Shown here in pieces: positions 9,199 to 18,252 of a DNA stretch of 47,433 bases. The position numbers were made by a program, and so were the translations under genes. Within the stretch, counting starts at the first letter, position 1. Each line of letters starts with the position of its first letter. Location: the NCBI GenBank assembly GCA_024679955.1, contig JAILCQ010000035.1, positions 1 to 47,433 of the forward strand, given 5' to 3'. A model generated the notes under the pieces. That model was not told the origin of the DNA and searched no databases. It was given only the letters and a program-made list of their open reading frames with translations. The stretch is from Bacillota bacterium. GTDB lineage: Bacteria > Bacillota > Dehalobacteriia > UBA4068.

Positions 9199-11004
9199 CT
9201 ATCCCTTTAAATTCTCCAACCGCTTATCCAGCGCCATTTGCTGCAGCAATAAATCTTTTACGTCTTCCTTGGCGGCCAGGGCGGCGTTCAATTCCTGCCG
9301 GAGCCGTTCTTTCTGTTCCAGCAGCAAGGAAAGTTTCATGCCTTTTATCGCTTCCGCGGCCAGTTGTTCCGGATCGCCCTCTGGAAGATCCGCTTGTAAT
9401 AATTTCAACAAAAACTTCCGTAACCCTTCACCGTTTGCGTCGATATGGTTGAATAATGTGGCGGGTTGGAAATCGTATTCATCCGCCAACTCTTTGATCA
9501 GGGAAATCAGCCGCATGCCCTCGGGGACGTTGGCAAACCCTTCTTCCAGATCCGCAAGGGCTTCGGTGAAGACCTTGCGGTTTTCGATGGCCAAACGGAG
9601 GAGAAAATAGCCGGCTTTGTGTATCACCGGTTCTTTCAAGGCCGCCGGATGGACGGCCTGTTCCCGTGGCATGCGGATGCGCAGGCCGCTGCGGCGCAGA
9701 TCCGCGTAAATGCTTTCCGCGTCCACCTGCAAGATCTGGGCCAGTTGGCGGATGAAACCGTTCCGCTCCACATCGCTGCCGGTGGCGGCGATGGCCGGCA
9801 ATAGTTCCGCCACCAAGCCGCTTTTGCCGCCGGCATGCTCGATATCATGGTGTTCCAGGGCCTGGCGCAGCAGATAATCCAAAATAGGGTAAGCGCTGCG
9901 GGCCACCAGATCCCGCCAGCCTTCCGGGCCCTGGGCGCGGATAAAGTCGTCCGGATCCTGTCCAGGAGGCAGAACCAAAATACGCACGTCGATATAGTCC
10001 AGATTGCGCAATTTATTCAAACCGCCGCCTGCGGCCTTGGCGCCGGCCTGATCGCCGTCAAAAGCCAGATATACCATAAGCTTTTGGGGCGGCTCGGGGG
10101 CGTAACGTTTCAGCAGGCGGCTGTGGGCTTCGGTAAAGGCGGTGCCCAAAGTGGCCACCGCGTTGCTGATGCCGAACTGATGGGCGGCGATCACGTCCAT
10201 ATAGCCTTCCATGATGAATATCTGCCGGCTTTGCCGTACCGCCGGGGCCGCGATATCCAGGCCGTACAGCACCTGGGATTTATTGAACAGCGGCGTGTTC
10301 ATGGAGTTTAAATATTTCGCGGCGTCGCCGGTCAGCGTCCGGCCGCCGAAGGCGATGGTCCGGCCCTGATAATCGCAAATGGGAAACATCAAACGCCCAT
10401 GGAATTTATCGTAGTAGCGTCCGTTTTTGGCGCTTTTGCTGATCAATCCTACTTGGGTCAAAACGCTTTCGCCGAATTTTGTTTTCAGATGATCGTACAG
10501 GGCTTGCCATTGGCTTTCCGCGGCGTATCCCAGGGAGAAACGTTTGCATATCTCCGGGCTTAGTCCCCGTTTTTGCAAATAAGCTTGTCCGCTGTTTTGA
10601 TTGCCGGCCCACAGAGCCTGCTGATAGAAAGCTTTCGCCGCCTGGTTGGCGTCCAGCATTTGCCGGCGCAATTCCAGGTTCTGCCGGGCGGCGGGGGAGA
10701 GCTCGTTTTCCGGTATGCGGATACCGGCTCTTTCCGCCAGTTTGCGGGCGGCCTCGGGAAAGGTTATGCCTTCTATGTCCCGGACAAAGCCGATGACGTT
10801 GCCGCCTTTGCCGCAGCCAAAGCAATTATAAAACCTTTTATCCTGATTTACGGCGAAACTTTCCGTATCTTCCTGATGAAACGGGCAAAGACCGAAATAA
10901 TTCCGTCCCCGTTTTTTTAAGGGCACGTATTCGCCGATTACCTCCACAATATCGTTGCGTTCGATGATTTCTTCGATAATCTCCGGAGGGATCAATCCGC
11001 TCAT
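9199..11004 (-). CDS. dnaG: DNA primase
   Basis: DnaG makes RNA primers at the replication fork. The CHC2 zinc finger is at the N-terminus (CPFH near residue 40, CFGCGKGG near 60). The Toprim domain contains FIMEGYMDV and the acidic DGDQAG. The C-terminal helicase-binding region is more divergent. I place the start at the ATG at 11004, with AAGGCGGTG 8 nt upstream, giving 601 residues; a TTG ten codons earlier has no ribosome binding site. It is the first gene of the dnaG-rpoD pair. Confidence 0.97.
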   Translation of the reverse strand: MSGLIPPEIIEEIIERNDIVEVIGEYVPLKKRGRNYFGLCPFHQEDTESFAVNQDKRFYNCFGCGKGGNVIGFVRDIEGITFPEAARKLAERAGIRIPENELSPAARQNLELRRQMLDANQAAKAFYQQALWAGNQNSGQAYLQKRGLSPEICKRFSLGYAAESQWQALYDHLKTKFGESVLTQVGLISKSAKNGRYYDKFHGRLMFPICDYQGRTIAFGGRTLTGDAAKYLNSMNTPLFNKSQVLYGLDIAAPAVRQSRQIFIMEGYMDVIAAHQFGISNAVATLGTAFTEAHSRLLKRYAPEPPQKLMVYLAFDGDQAGAKAAGGGLNKLRNLDYIDVRILVLPPGQDPDDFIRAQGPEGWRDLVARSAYPILDYLLRQALEHHDIEHAGGKSGLVAELLPAIAATGSDVERNGFIRQLAQILQVDAESIYADLRRSGLRIRMPREQAVHPAALKEPVIHKAGYFLLRLAIENRKVFTEALADLEEGFANVPEGMRLISLIKELADEYDFQPATLFNHIDANGEGLRKFLLKLLQADLPEGDPEQLAAEAIKGMKLSLLLEQKERLRQELNAALAAKEDVKDLLLQQMALDKRLENLKG

Positions 11005-11126
11005 CCTGGTTTCACCGCCTTTTGCCGCGCTCAAAATTATTCGCTTTTTTTTCTGCCATTTCCTGCCAAACTGCTGCTATTATGGCCCATTTTTCCACTG
11101 TCTATACCTTTTACAAGGCCGGCGGC

Positions 11127-12107
11127 TTATAAAGACAGCCGTTTCTCCGGAAAGATAGACAAATAATGTTCTATGGCGAATTTATCCGTCATGCCGGCAA
11201 TATAGTCCACAACAGAGGTTTGCAAAGGATATTGCGTATGTTCCGGCGGCAATAAATGGGGATTTTCCAGATAATAGGCATATAAATCGCGAATGATCTG
11301 CCGCGCTTGCTGCTCTTCCGCCAATTTTTGCGGATTCAGGTAGACGGCGTCGAACATGAACCGCCGCAGTTCCGTCAGCGCCTCCGCGGCGGCGGGGGAC
11401 ATTTGGATCAGGGGCTGGTTGCGGCTGTTGTCCACCAGATCCAGCACCATGGCGTTGATACGCTCGCTTTGGCTCTCGCCGAAGAACATGGCTGCCGGCG
11501 GTAGAGCCTGCTGCCGGATCAAACCGGCGCGGATGGCGTCGTCGATGTCGTGGTTCAGATAGGCGACGCGGTCGCAGAGTCGGACCAATTTGCCTTCCAG
11601 GGTTTGGGGAATGCCCTGGTCTCCGCTGTGATTCAAAATGCCGTCCCGTACTTCAAAGCTTAAGTTTAGCCCCCGGTTGTCTTTTTCCAAATGATCCACG
11701 ATGCGCAAACTGTGTTTGTTATGGGCAAAGCCGGGATACAGTTCGGCCAGGGCCCGCTCCCCGGCGTGGCCGAAAGGCGTATGTCCCAGATCGTGGCCCA
11801 TGGCGATGGCTTCCGTCAAATCTTCATTCAGATGCAAAGCCCTGGCCGCCGTTCTGGCGATCTGCGCCAGCTCCAGGGTATGGGTGAGCCGGGTGCGGAA
11901 ATGCTCGCTTTGGGGATGCAAAAACACTTGCGCCTTGTGCATCAGCCGGCGAAACGCTTTGGTATGGATGATCCGGTCCCGATCCCTTTGATAGCATGTG
12001 CGCACCGGGCATTCCGCCTCCGGACGCAAGCGGCCCTTGCTTTCGCGGCTCCGGGCCGCCCAGGGGGCCAGCCATTCTTCTTCCATTTTTTGCCATTCTT
12101 CTCTCAT
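11127..12107 (-). CDS. dgt: dGTP triphosphohydrolase-like HD-domain protein
   Basis: This HD-superfamily phosphohydrolase probably removes triphosphate from dNTPs. The metal-binding set is visible: a first His in RLTHTLE, the HD pair in AMGHDLGHTPFGHAGE, and a later Asp in LCDRVAYLNHDIDD. The 326 residues match the dGTPase-like family common in Firmicutes. It lies just upstream of dnaG, a conserved neighbourhood. Substrate range is inferred from the family only. Confidence 0.92.
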   Translation of the reverse strand: MREEWQKMEEEWLAPWAARSRESKGRLRPEAECPVRTCYQRDRDRIIHTKAFRRLMHKAQVFLHPQSEHFRTRLTHTLELAQIARTAARALHLNEDLTEAIAMGHDLGHTPFGHAGERALAELYPGFAHNKHSLRIVDHLEKDNRGLNLSFEVRDGILNHSGDQGIPQTLEGKLVRLCDRVAYLNHDIDDAIRAGLIRQQALPPAAMFFGESQSERINAMVLDLVDNSRNQPLIQMSPAAAEALTELRRFMFDAVYLNPQKLAEEQQARQIIRDLYAYYLENPHLLPPEHTQYPLQTSVVDYIAGMTDKFAIEHYLSIFPEKRLSL

Positions 12108-12176
12108 ATACGCACACCTCTGAAAGAATAATTGGCTGTCCGACAGGATAATTCCTTTATCCCGCCGCGGATAAGG

Positions 12177-12524
12177 CTATTTTAAAGAGCTTTCTTTTAA
12201 AAAACGGCAGAATTCCGCATGGGGGATGATATAGCGCCGGCCGCTTTTTATGGCGTGCAGTTTTTGGCTTTTGATCAATTCGATGATAAAAGCGTAGCTC
12301 AGAGGCAAAATCGCCTGCAGTTCTTTGATCGTATAGCCTTTTGTGGACAATATCTCTTTTTTATGCGCGGCGTATTTTTCCCCGTCTTTGACGGCGATAA
12401 AGTATTTTCTGCCAACTTTATAGGCGGGCAGAAGGCCGTTGTCGATATCTCTTTTTACGGTGGCATAAGGGGTTTGGGCCAGCTCGGTCAATTCTTTCAG
12501 GGTCATATACTTTTCCTTTTCCAT
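12177..12524 (-). CDS. Tandem excisionase/MerR-like helix-turn-helix DNA-binding protein
   Basis: The 115-residue protein appears to contain two copies of a winged helix-turn-helix of the excisionase (HTH_17) type. The first spans about residues 7-50 (MTLKELTELAQTPYATVKR, then PAYKVGRKYFI), the second about 63-110 (YTIKELQAILPLSYAFIIEL, then HAIKSGRRYIIP). Both keep the KxGRxYxI wing motif. GGAGG precedes the ATG. There is no integrase or recombinase nearby, so an excision role is unlikely; a small regulator is more plausible. Target unknown. Confidence 0.75.
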   Translation of the reverse strand: MEKEKYMTLKELTELAQTPYATVKRDIDNGLLPAYKVGRKYFIAVKDGEKYAAHKKEILSTKGYTIKELQAILPLSYAFIIELIKSQKLHAIKSGRRYIIPHAEFCRFLKESSLK

Positions 12525-12600
12525 GCCGTTTCCTCCAGGCGTTTTTCTTCATAGTATGCCTTGCCAACAGGGTTTATGCCAGCATCTGCAGGCAGGCTTG

Positions 12601-12660
12601 CGTTTTGCCGCCGCAAAACGCAAAACACCGGGCCTTTATGGAAGAAAGCCCGGTGTTTTG
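12601..12660 (-). terminator. Hairpins downstream of the CAP-domain gene
   Basis: A 13-bp inverted repeat CAAAACACCGGGC / GCCCGGTGTTTTG at 12621-12660 and a smaller one, CGTTTTG / CAAAACG, at 12601-12620 lie about 47 bp after the stop. The T tract is broken, so termination is likely but not textbook. Confidence 0.6.
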
Positions 12661-12706
12661 GCAAAAAGGTTTTCTATTTTATGTAACGTCAGATATACCT
12701 TGCCTG

Positions 12707-13558
12707 TCAATCGGCGAAGAATTGCGTCCAGGCGTAACCGCCGTAGGCGTTGCCGTCGTTTTTCCTTACGCCGACGCCGATGCGACTGTAGCCCGGGTTC
12801 AGGATATTGGCCCTGTGTCCCGGGGAGGCCATCCAGTCCGCCACTACGTCTGCCGGCGTATTTTGGCCGATGGCTATGTTTTCGCCGGCCAGGTTGTAGG
12901 CGGCGCCGGCCTCCGCCAAGGCGGTGAAGCAGTCGCGGCCGTCAGGGCGGGTATGGCTGAAGCGGGTCATGATCTCCCCGGCGCGGACCTGCGCGGCGGC
13001 GGCCAGCTTTTGATCCGGGCCCAGCGGCGGCAGGTTTTCCTTGGCCCGCTCTTGATTGACCAGATCTACAACCTGCTGCGCGTATGCCTCTACGGCAGAA
13101 GACGGATAAGAAGGCGTATCCACCGTTGGCGGCGCGGCCGTTTCGGAGCCGCTACCGGCGTCGGGATAAGCGTCTTCTATGTGCCAAGAAGCGTTTGCCC
13201 CCTGCGGGCCGAAAACTTGGGCGAAATACCGCTGCCATAGGTATTGGCCCAGGCCCGGATGGGAAAAAAGCTGGTCGTTTTTATTGATCTGCTTATTCCA
13301 TCCGGGGTTTTGGCAGTCATTGCCTTCTGAGTCGTTATAGCAATAGAAGCTTGGACAGGCGTGGCCCCGTTCCCTTGCCGCAGTCGGGTCTCCCGGGCAG
13401 AGGCCGGTTTCCCCGGCCGTGACGGTTGCCTCGCAATAGCGGTTGCCGCGGCAATCGCCGCAAGCGCTGTCTCCGGCCAGGGCGGCGGCGCTGCCGGAAA
13501 AGACAAACAGCATAGCCGCTGCTAAAATTGCCGGTATGATTATTTTGACGTTTTTCAT
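12707..13558 (-). CDS. Secreted CAP (SCP/PR1-like) domain protein with Cys-rich N-terminal region
   Basis: Two adjacent ATGs occur; the second (13558) has AAGGGGG at correct spacing, giving 283 residues with a signal peptide ending near AAALA. A region of about 60 residues after it holds eight cysteines (pattern CGDC, C, C, C, C, C and a late C before NPGW). A Pro/Ser/Thr-rich linker follows, then a C-terminal CAP domain from about residue 160 with the family marks FSHTRPDGR, AGENIAIG and GHRANILNP, the last carrying a conserved His. It resembles the YkwD-like CAP proteins of spore-formers. Function of CAP domains in bacteria is largely unproven. It is divergently placed from spoIIE; no operon partner. 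Confidence 0.88.
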   Translation of the reverse strand: MKNVKIIIPAILAAAMLFVFSGSAAALAGDSACGDCRGNRYCEATVTAGETGLCPGDPTAARERGHACPSFYCYNDSEGNDCQNPGWNKQINKNDQLFSHPGLGQYLWQRYFAQVFGPQGANASWHIEDAYPDAGSGSETAAPPTVDTPSYPSSAVEAYAQQVVDLVNQERAKENLPPLGPDQKLAAAAQVRAGEIMTRFSHTRPDGRDCFTALAEAGAAYNLAGENIAIGQNTPADVVADWMASPGHRANILNPGYSRIGVGVRKNDGNAYGGYAWTQFFAD

Positions 13559-13696
13559 GATCATCCCCCTTGTTTTTTGTTTCTTTCTTATATCGCAGCG
13601 ATATACGTTATCTTAGCATGTTGTATATGATGATAACAAATCCAATTTATGGAAATTGACGGTTTTTGTCTGAAAATATACGGTTTTTGCATGATT

Positions 13697-13762
13697 TGTC
13701 GCAAACTTATGCCGGTTCTTTGCATCGTTTCGACATGCTTTTCAGGGAATAGAGCCTATAAT
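13697..13762 (+). promoter_or_regulatory. Putative Spo0A-activated spoIIE promoter
   Basis: TATAAT at 13757-13762 is preceded by a -35-like TCGACA at 13730-13735, with an unusually long 21-bp spacer. The -35-like element overlaps a perfect 0A box in reverse orientation (TTCGACA, 13729-13735), and a second, one-mismatch box TGTCGCA lies at 13697-13703. Long-spacer promoters with 0A boxes over the -35 are known for Bacillus spoIIE and spoIIG. Binding itself is inferred. Confidence 0.75.
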
Positions 13763-13811
13763 GGAATCACTTCAAAAAAACGGAAGGAAAAAGAATTTAG
13801 GTGGTGATTGT

Positions 13812-16223
13812 ATGCCGGATATGCCCCAGGTTTACCCGTTTCAACGCAAAAGCGGTTTGAACGATCAACAAACTGAAAAAGCTTGCGGCAAAAATAAAAC
13901 GATAAGGCTGGACAGAACGCGGATTTTGCGATTTTGCGTTTTCTCGATGACCGGTTTTCTGATGGCAAGAGCGCAGGTTTTGGGGGGATTGCACCCTTTC
14001 GCCCCTGCTTTTTTGGGGGCGGCGATGGTGGTTTATCCCAAAAGAGGGGCGGTTTATTCCATACCCGTTTTGTGCGGCTACGGGGCGGCTGTAAGCGGCC
14101 AAGCTTTTTTTGTCTATTTGTCTATCGTCGCTTTGCTGGCCATTGTATTTTTGCTATATGGCGTAGACGGAAAAAAGCAATGGTTCGTGACGCCGGGGAT
14201 GGTGTTTTCGGCGGTGGCGGTCAGCAAAGGTTTGGCCATCGCCATCAGCGGATTCAACAGCTATGCTTTGTTGACCGGCATTTTCGAGGCCATTATCGCC
14301 GGCGGGCTTACGCTGGTATTCCTGGTGATTTTCAACGCTTGCCGCCGGTTTGACATAGCCAGACGTTTTTCTACGGACGAAACCATATGTATGTTTGTGG
14401 CGGCAGCCGGCGGCATTTGCGGTTTATCCGGATGGCAGATCGCCGGTTACGACATACAGGGCGTTGTTAGCCGTTTGGCCATCTTGACGGCGGCCTATTT
14501 GGGCGGCGCTGGCCCCGGCGCGGCGGTCGGGTCCATGCTGGGCGTGATCCCCAGTTTGTCGGCGGTGGTCAGCCCGTCCCTGATCGCCGCCTACGCCTTT
14601 TCGGGCATGCTGGCCGGGGTGTTTTCCGCCTTCGGCAAGCTGGGCACGGCGTTAGGCTTTTTGCTGGGGAATTTGATCCTGGCTTTGTATTTTTTTAGCG
14701 GCGAAGTGATCAGCGCCCAGCTCCTGGCCTCTTTGGCGGCGGCGGTGGTTTTTATCGCCATTCCGCAAAAAGCATACGGCTTTTTGCTGCGAGCCTTTTC
14801 CAGCACCGGTCTGAAAAGCGCCCAGGAGGAAAAAAACGAACGCCTGTTGCATTTGGCGGTGCGCAAATTGCGCAATTGCGGTTGGCTGTATCGGGAATTG
14901 TCTTCCTCCCTGGCGGATATCGGCGGCGAAGAGCTGCTGGGAGAAGAAGATATGATGCGCGCCACCTTGGATCAGCTGTCCCATCAATTGTGCGGCGCAT
15001 GCTCTCTGCGGGATATTTGCTGGGAACTGGATTATCAGGATACCTTCGACGGGGTGCTGCGCCTGTTCGGCGTGATCCGCCGGCATGGTCTGGCGGAGGT
15101 GAAGGATGTGCCGGAAAACTTTTCCAAGCGCTGTCCCCATATCAAAGAGCTGGTGGCCATCCTCAATTGTCTGTACGATATGCATTGCCGGGACAGCTTT
15201 TGGCAATTGCAGCGCATCAGCAGCCGCAAACTTTTGGCGGCGCAATTGAGCGGAGCCGCCCAGGTCATGGATAAAATCGCCCATGAAATCGTCCAGTTCG
15301 GCGACGAAAGGGAAGTGCTGGAACGGGAATTGCAGCGGGCGGTGGCCAAAAGGGGCTTGCCCATAGAAAGCGCCGGTTTGATCTCGGTCAACGAGAGAAC
15401 CATAGATATTTGGGCCCAATATGTGGAATGTCCCGGCGAACTGTATTGCCGGGAGGCCGTCGCCCAGGAAGCTGCCCGCCTGACGGGGAAGGATTTCTTC
15501 GTTTGCGAACACCGCTGCGGCGGCAAGGCTTGCCAGGAACGCTGCTATTACCGTCTGTTGGCCGCCGGGGCCCATCGCCTGAAGATCGGACAGGCCCAGC
15601 TGGCCAGGGACAGCAAGGGGGTCTGCGGCGATACCGGCGGCAGCATGCTGCTGGAAGAAGGACGGCATTTGCTGATGGTCAGCGACGGCATGGGCATCGG
15701 CGAAAAAGCCGCCCAGGAAAGCGGCGCGGCCTTATCCCTGGTCAGCCGCTTGCTGGAAGCCGGTTTCATGCAGGATACCGCCATCGATCTGGTCAACGCC
15801 GCCCTGTCTCTGCGGGGCAATGAGGAAAGCTTTGTGACCATGGATTTGTGCATCGTCGATTTGTATGATTGCACGGCGGAGTTCATAAAAACCGGCGGCA
15901 GCCCCAGTTATATCAAAAGAGGTTCCACGGTGAAAAGCATAAAAGGGGACAGCCTGCCGGTGGGCATGCTGTACAATGTGGAAAAGGAAACCGTCCGCGA
16001 GCATCTTTTGCCCGGCGATTTTATCATCCTGGCTTCGGACGGATTATTGGATACCGATAGAAAAGGCGACGGGGCCTGGTTGTCCCGGGTGATCGAAGAG
16101 GCCAATTACAGCGACCCGCAGCAAATGGCCGAATATCTGCTGAATGAGGTGATGGGTATCAGCTGCGGTAAAATCAAAGACGATATCACCATTTTGGTGG
16201 CGCGCGTAGGGGAGGCCGCCTGA
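13812..16223 (+). CDS. spoIIE: Stage II sporulation protein E (membrane PP2C phosphatase)
   Basis: SpoIIE dephosphorylates SpoIIAA to activate sigma-F in the forespore and also works at the asymmetric septum. Start is the ATG at 13812 with AGGTGGTGA 5 nt upstream (803 residues); an ATG at 13761 overlaps the -10 hexamer and is unlikely. About ten membrane helices occupy roughly residues 30-320, a central regulatory region follows, and the C-terminal PP2C domain shows DTGGS, the metal-binding VSDGMGIGEKA, and ASDGLLD near the end. A terminator follows. No spoIIA genes are in the window. Confidence 0.97.
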   Translation: MPDMPQVYPFQRKSGLNDQQTEKACGKNKTIRLDRTRILRFCVFSMTGFLMARAQVLGGLHPFAPAFLGAAMVVYPKRGAVYSIPVLCGYGAAVSGQAFFVYLSIVALLAIVFLLYGVDGKKQWFVTPGMVFSAVAVSKGLAIAISGFNSYALLTGIFEAIIAGGLTLVFLVIFNACRRFDIARRFSTDETICMFVAAAGGICGLSGWQIAGYDIQGVVSRLAILTAAYLGGAGPGAAVGSMLGVIPSLSAVVSPSLIAAYAFSGMLAGVFSAFGKLGTALGFLLGNLILALYFFSGEVISAQLLASLAAAVVFIAIPQKAYGFLLRAFSSTGLKSAQEEKNERLLHLAVRKLRNCGWLYRELSSSLADIGGEELLGEEDMMRATLDQLSHQLCGACSLRDICWELDYQDTFDGVLRLFGVIRRHGLAEVKDVPENFSKRCPHIKELVAILNCLYDMHCRDSFWQLQRISSRKLLAAQLSGAAQVMDKIAHEIVQFGDEREVLERELQRAVAKRGLPIESAGLISVNERTIDIWAQYVECPGELYCREAVAQEAARLTGKDFFVCEHRCGGKACQERCYYRLLAAGAHRLKIGQAQLARDSKGVCGDTGGSMLLEEGRHLLMVSDGMGIGEKAAQESGAALSLVSRLLEAGFMQDTAIDLVNAALSLRGNEESFVTMDLCIVDLYDCTAEFIKTGGSPSYIKRGSTVKSIKGDSLPVGMLYNVEKETVREHLLPGDFIILASDGLLDTDRKGDGAWLSRVIEEANYSDPQQMAEYLLNEVMGISCGKIKDDITILVARVGEAA

Positions 16224-16256
16224 TCTTTACCGACGAATTCTTCAAATACTCCTGAC

Positions 16257-16294
16257 AAACCAAAAAACCGCCCATAAGGGCGGTTTTTTGGTTT
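16257..16294. terminator. Bidirectional terminator between spoIIE and the aminotransferase gene
   Basis: A nearly perfect inverted repeat (AAACCAAAAAACCGCCC / GGGCGGTTTTTTGGTTT region) with a short ATAA loop has T tracts on both strands, serving the two convergent genes. Confidence 0.9.
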
Positions 16295-16321
16295 ATGCGT
16301 AAATTATGTTTCCGCAGTGTT

Positions 16322-17602
16322 TTATTTGGCCAACAATTGTTCCACGCTGGCCAGTTTTACGGCGATGCAGAACAGCTCCATCGCTTGTTTCAATTCTTCC
16401 ACCGGAGGCAGAGAAGGCGCGATGCGGATATTGCTGTCATGGGGATCATTGCCGTAGGGATAGGTGGCGCCGGCGCCGGTCAGGACCACGCCGCCTTCTT
16501 TGCACAGTTCCACGGTACGTTTGGCCGTGCCGTCCATGCCATAGAAGGATACGAAGTAACCGCCTTTGGGGTTATGCCAATGGGCCACGCCCAAGGGAGC
16601 GATTTCTTTTTCCAGGGTCTCTACCACCATTTGGAATTTGGGCCGCAAAATATCGGCATGTTTCGCCATATGGGCTTCGATGGCAGCTTTGGTGGGCAAG
16701 AATTTGCAATGACGCAGTTGGTTTACTTTGTCATAGCTGATGGTTTGGATATTCAATTGTTTGGAGGTGAATTCAATGTTGGCGGGAGAAGCGGCCATGG
16801 CGCTGATACCGCTGCCGGCAAAGGTGATTTTGGAAGTGGAGGCAAACATGTAAACCATGTCCTCGTTGCCCGCGGCTTTGCAGGCGTCATAGATGTTGGC
16901 CAGATGATCCGGATTGTCGGGATACAGATGATGCAGGCAATAGGCGTTGTCCCAGAAAATACGGAAATCTTTGGCGGCGGGTTTCAAATTGGCGAAGCGT
17001 TTGACCACAGCGTCGCTGTAGGTGATGCCGTCGGGATTGGAGTACATGGGTACGCACCAAATACCTTTGATGGTATCGTCGGCGGCCAACAGTTTTTCGA
17101 TCATATCCATATCCGGGCCGTCTTCTTTCAGCGGCACGGGGATCATTTCGATATCAAAGGATTTGCAGATGGAGAAATGCCGGTCATAACCGGGAGCGGG
17201 GCAGAGGAATTTAATGCCTTCCACTTTGCTCCAGGGAGTGGAACCGGGCAAAACGCCATGGAGAAAAGCACGGCTGATGGTATCGTACATCAGGTTCAGG
17301 CTGGCGCTGCCGCCCATGATGACCTGATCCGCCGGTACGCCGAAGATTTCGCCGAACAAAGCTCTGGCTTCCGGAATACCGTTCAAACCGCCGTAATTGC
17401 GCACGTCGGTGCCGTCGGCGTCCTTCAGCGGGCAATCATCCAGAGCGTGCAGCAGACCCATGGAAAGATCCAATTGGGCGGAAGAAGGTTTGCCCCGGGC
17501 CATATTCAATTTCAGGCCACGCGCTTTGAATTCCCCATATTGTTTTTCCAGATCGGCCTTCATGGCCTGCAGTTGGCTTTTGTCCATATCCGCCAATTTC
17601 AT
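16322..17602 (-). CDS. PLP-dependent aminotransferase, aspartate aminotransferase subgroup Ic type
   Basis: This fold-type I aminotransferase has 426 residues from the ATG at 17602, which has AGGAG at good spacing; an upstream in-frame Met at 17644 lacks one. Family marks are NMARGKPS near the N-terminus, MYSNPDGITY, the WDNAY segment and the probable PLP lysine in FASTSKITFAGSG. The closest known group I recognise is the class Ic aspartate aminotransferases (Pfam PF12897). Reaction is probably aspartate/2-oxoglutarate transamination; other amino acids are possible. It stands alone, convergent with spoIIE. Confidence 0.88.
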   Translation of the reverse strand: MKLADMDKSQLQAMKADLEKQYGEFKARGLKLNMARGKPSSAQLDLSMGLLHALDDCPLKDADGTDVRNYGGLNGIPEARALFGEIFGVPADQVIMGGSASLNLMYDTISRAFLHGVLPGSTPWSKVEGIKFLCPAPGYDRHFSICKSFDIEMIPVPLKEDGPDMDMIEKLLAADDTIKGIWCVPMYSNPDGITYSDAVVKRFANLKPAAKDFRIFWDNAYCLHHLYPDNPDHLANIYDACKAAGNEDMVYMFASTSKITFAGSGISAMAASPANIEFTSKQLNIQTISYDKVNQLRHCKFLPTKAAIEAHMAKHADILRPKFQMVVETLEKEIAPLGVAHWHNPKGGYFVSFYGMDGTAKRTVELCKEGGVVLTGAGATYPYGNDPHDSNIRIAPSLPPVEELKQAMELFCIAVKLASVEQLLAK

Positions 17603-17702
17603 GAAATCAACTCCTGTTCTTTTATTTTCCAAGCACAAGTCCATTCTATAACATTAGGCGTTAAAATTCAAGGTTAAAAAATAATTCGATTGGCAGCGCG
17701 TT

Positions 17703-18248
17703 TTATTTTCCCTGGTTGACGATGGCCGCGCCTTTTTCAAAGGCCTGGCGGTTGACGGGGATCAGATGCGCTTTTCTTTCGCCCAATTTGTGAGCCAGGG
17801 CTTCGATCAGGCTTTCCTTGTCCACGCAATGGGTGGCCGACAGGTACGCGCCCAGCATGATGATGTTCGCCACCCGGGCGTCCCCCAGTTCCATGGCCAA
17901 TTCATTGCAGGGCACATAATAGACCTCGATATCGTCCCGCTGGGCTTTGCGGTCGACGATGGAGCTGTTGATGAACAGCTTGCCGCCTTTGATCAGCTTG
18001 GGCTCAAATTTATCCAAAGAGGGACGGTTCATCACCACGATGGAATTGGGATAATCGACGATGGGCGAAGCGATCGGTTGGTCGGATATGGTAACGCTGC
18101 AATTGGCCGTGCCGCCCCGGATCTCCGGGCCGTAGGAAGGCAGCCAGGTCACCTGTTTGTCTTCTATCATAGCCGCGTAGGCCAACAATTGACCCATCAG
18201 CAAAACGCCTTGTCCGCCGAAACCGGCGAAGATATTTCTCTCCAACAT
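17703..18248 (-). CDS. 2-oxoacid:ferredoxin oxidoreductase, gamma subunit
   Basis: Gamma subunits contribute the interface for coenzyme A and electron transfer in 2-oxoacid:ferredoxin oxidoreductases. The 181 residues contain the typical N-terminal GFGGQGV motif near residue 9 and SYGPEIRGG near 38. The ribosome binding site AAGGAGGTG lies inside the last codons of the beta-subunit gene, showing tight coupling. It is the last gene of the five-gene cluster. Confidence 0.93.
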   Translation of the reverse strand: MLERNIFAGFGGQGVLLMGQLLAYAAMIEDKQVTWLPSYGPEIRGGTANCSVTISDQPIASPIVDYPNSIVVMNRPSLDKFEPKLIKGGKLFINSSIVDRKAQRDDIEVYYVPCNELAMELGDARVANIIMLGAYLSATHCVDKESLIEALAHKLGERKAHLIPVNRQAFEKGAAIVNQGK

Positions 18249-18252
18249 GCGC

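Noticed and set aside
11004-11034. Longer dnaG starting at a TTG at 11034
   Set aside because: No ribosome binding site before the TTG; the ATG at 11004 has one and gives the family N-terminus.
12177-12524. Prophage or integrative-element excisionase
   Set aside because: No integrase, attachment repeats or phage genes nearby; the tRNA at 7.7 kb has no duplicated 3' end in the window.
16295-17677. 460-codon plus-strand open frame opposite the aminotransferase gene
   Set aside because: It mirrors the codon pattern of the conserved minus-strand aminotransferase; its product is low-complexity His/Gly/Phe-rich with no ribosome binding site.
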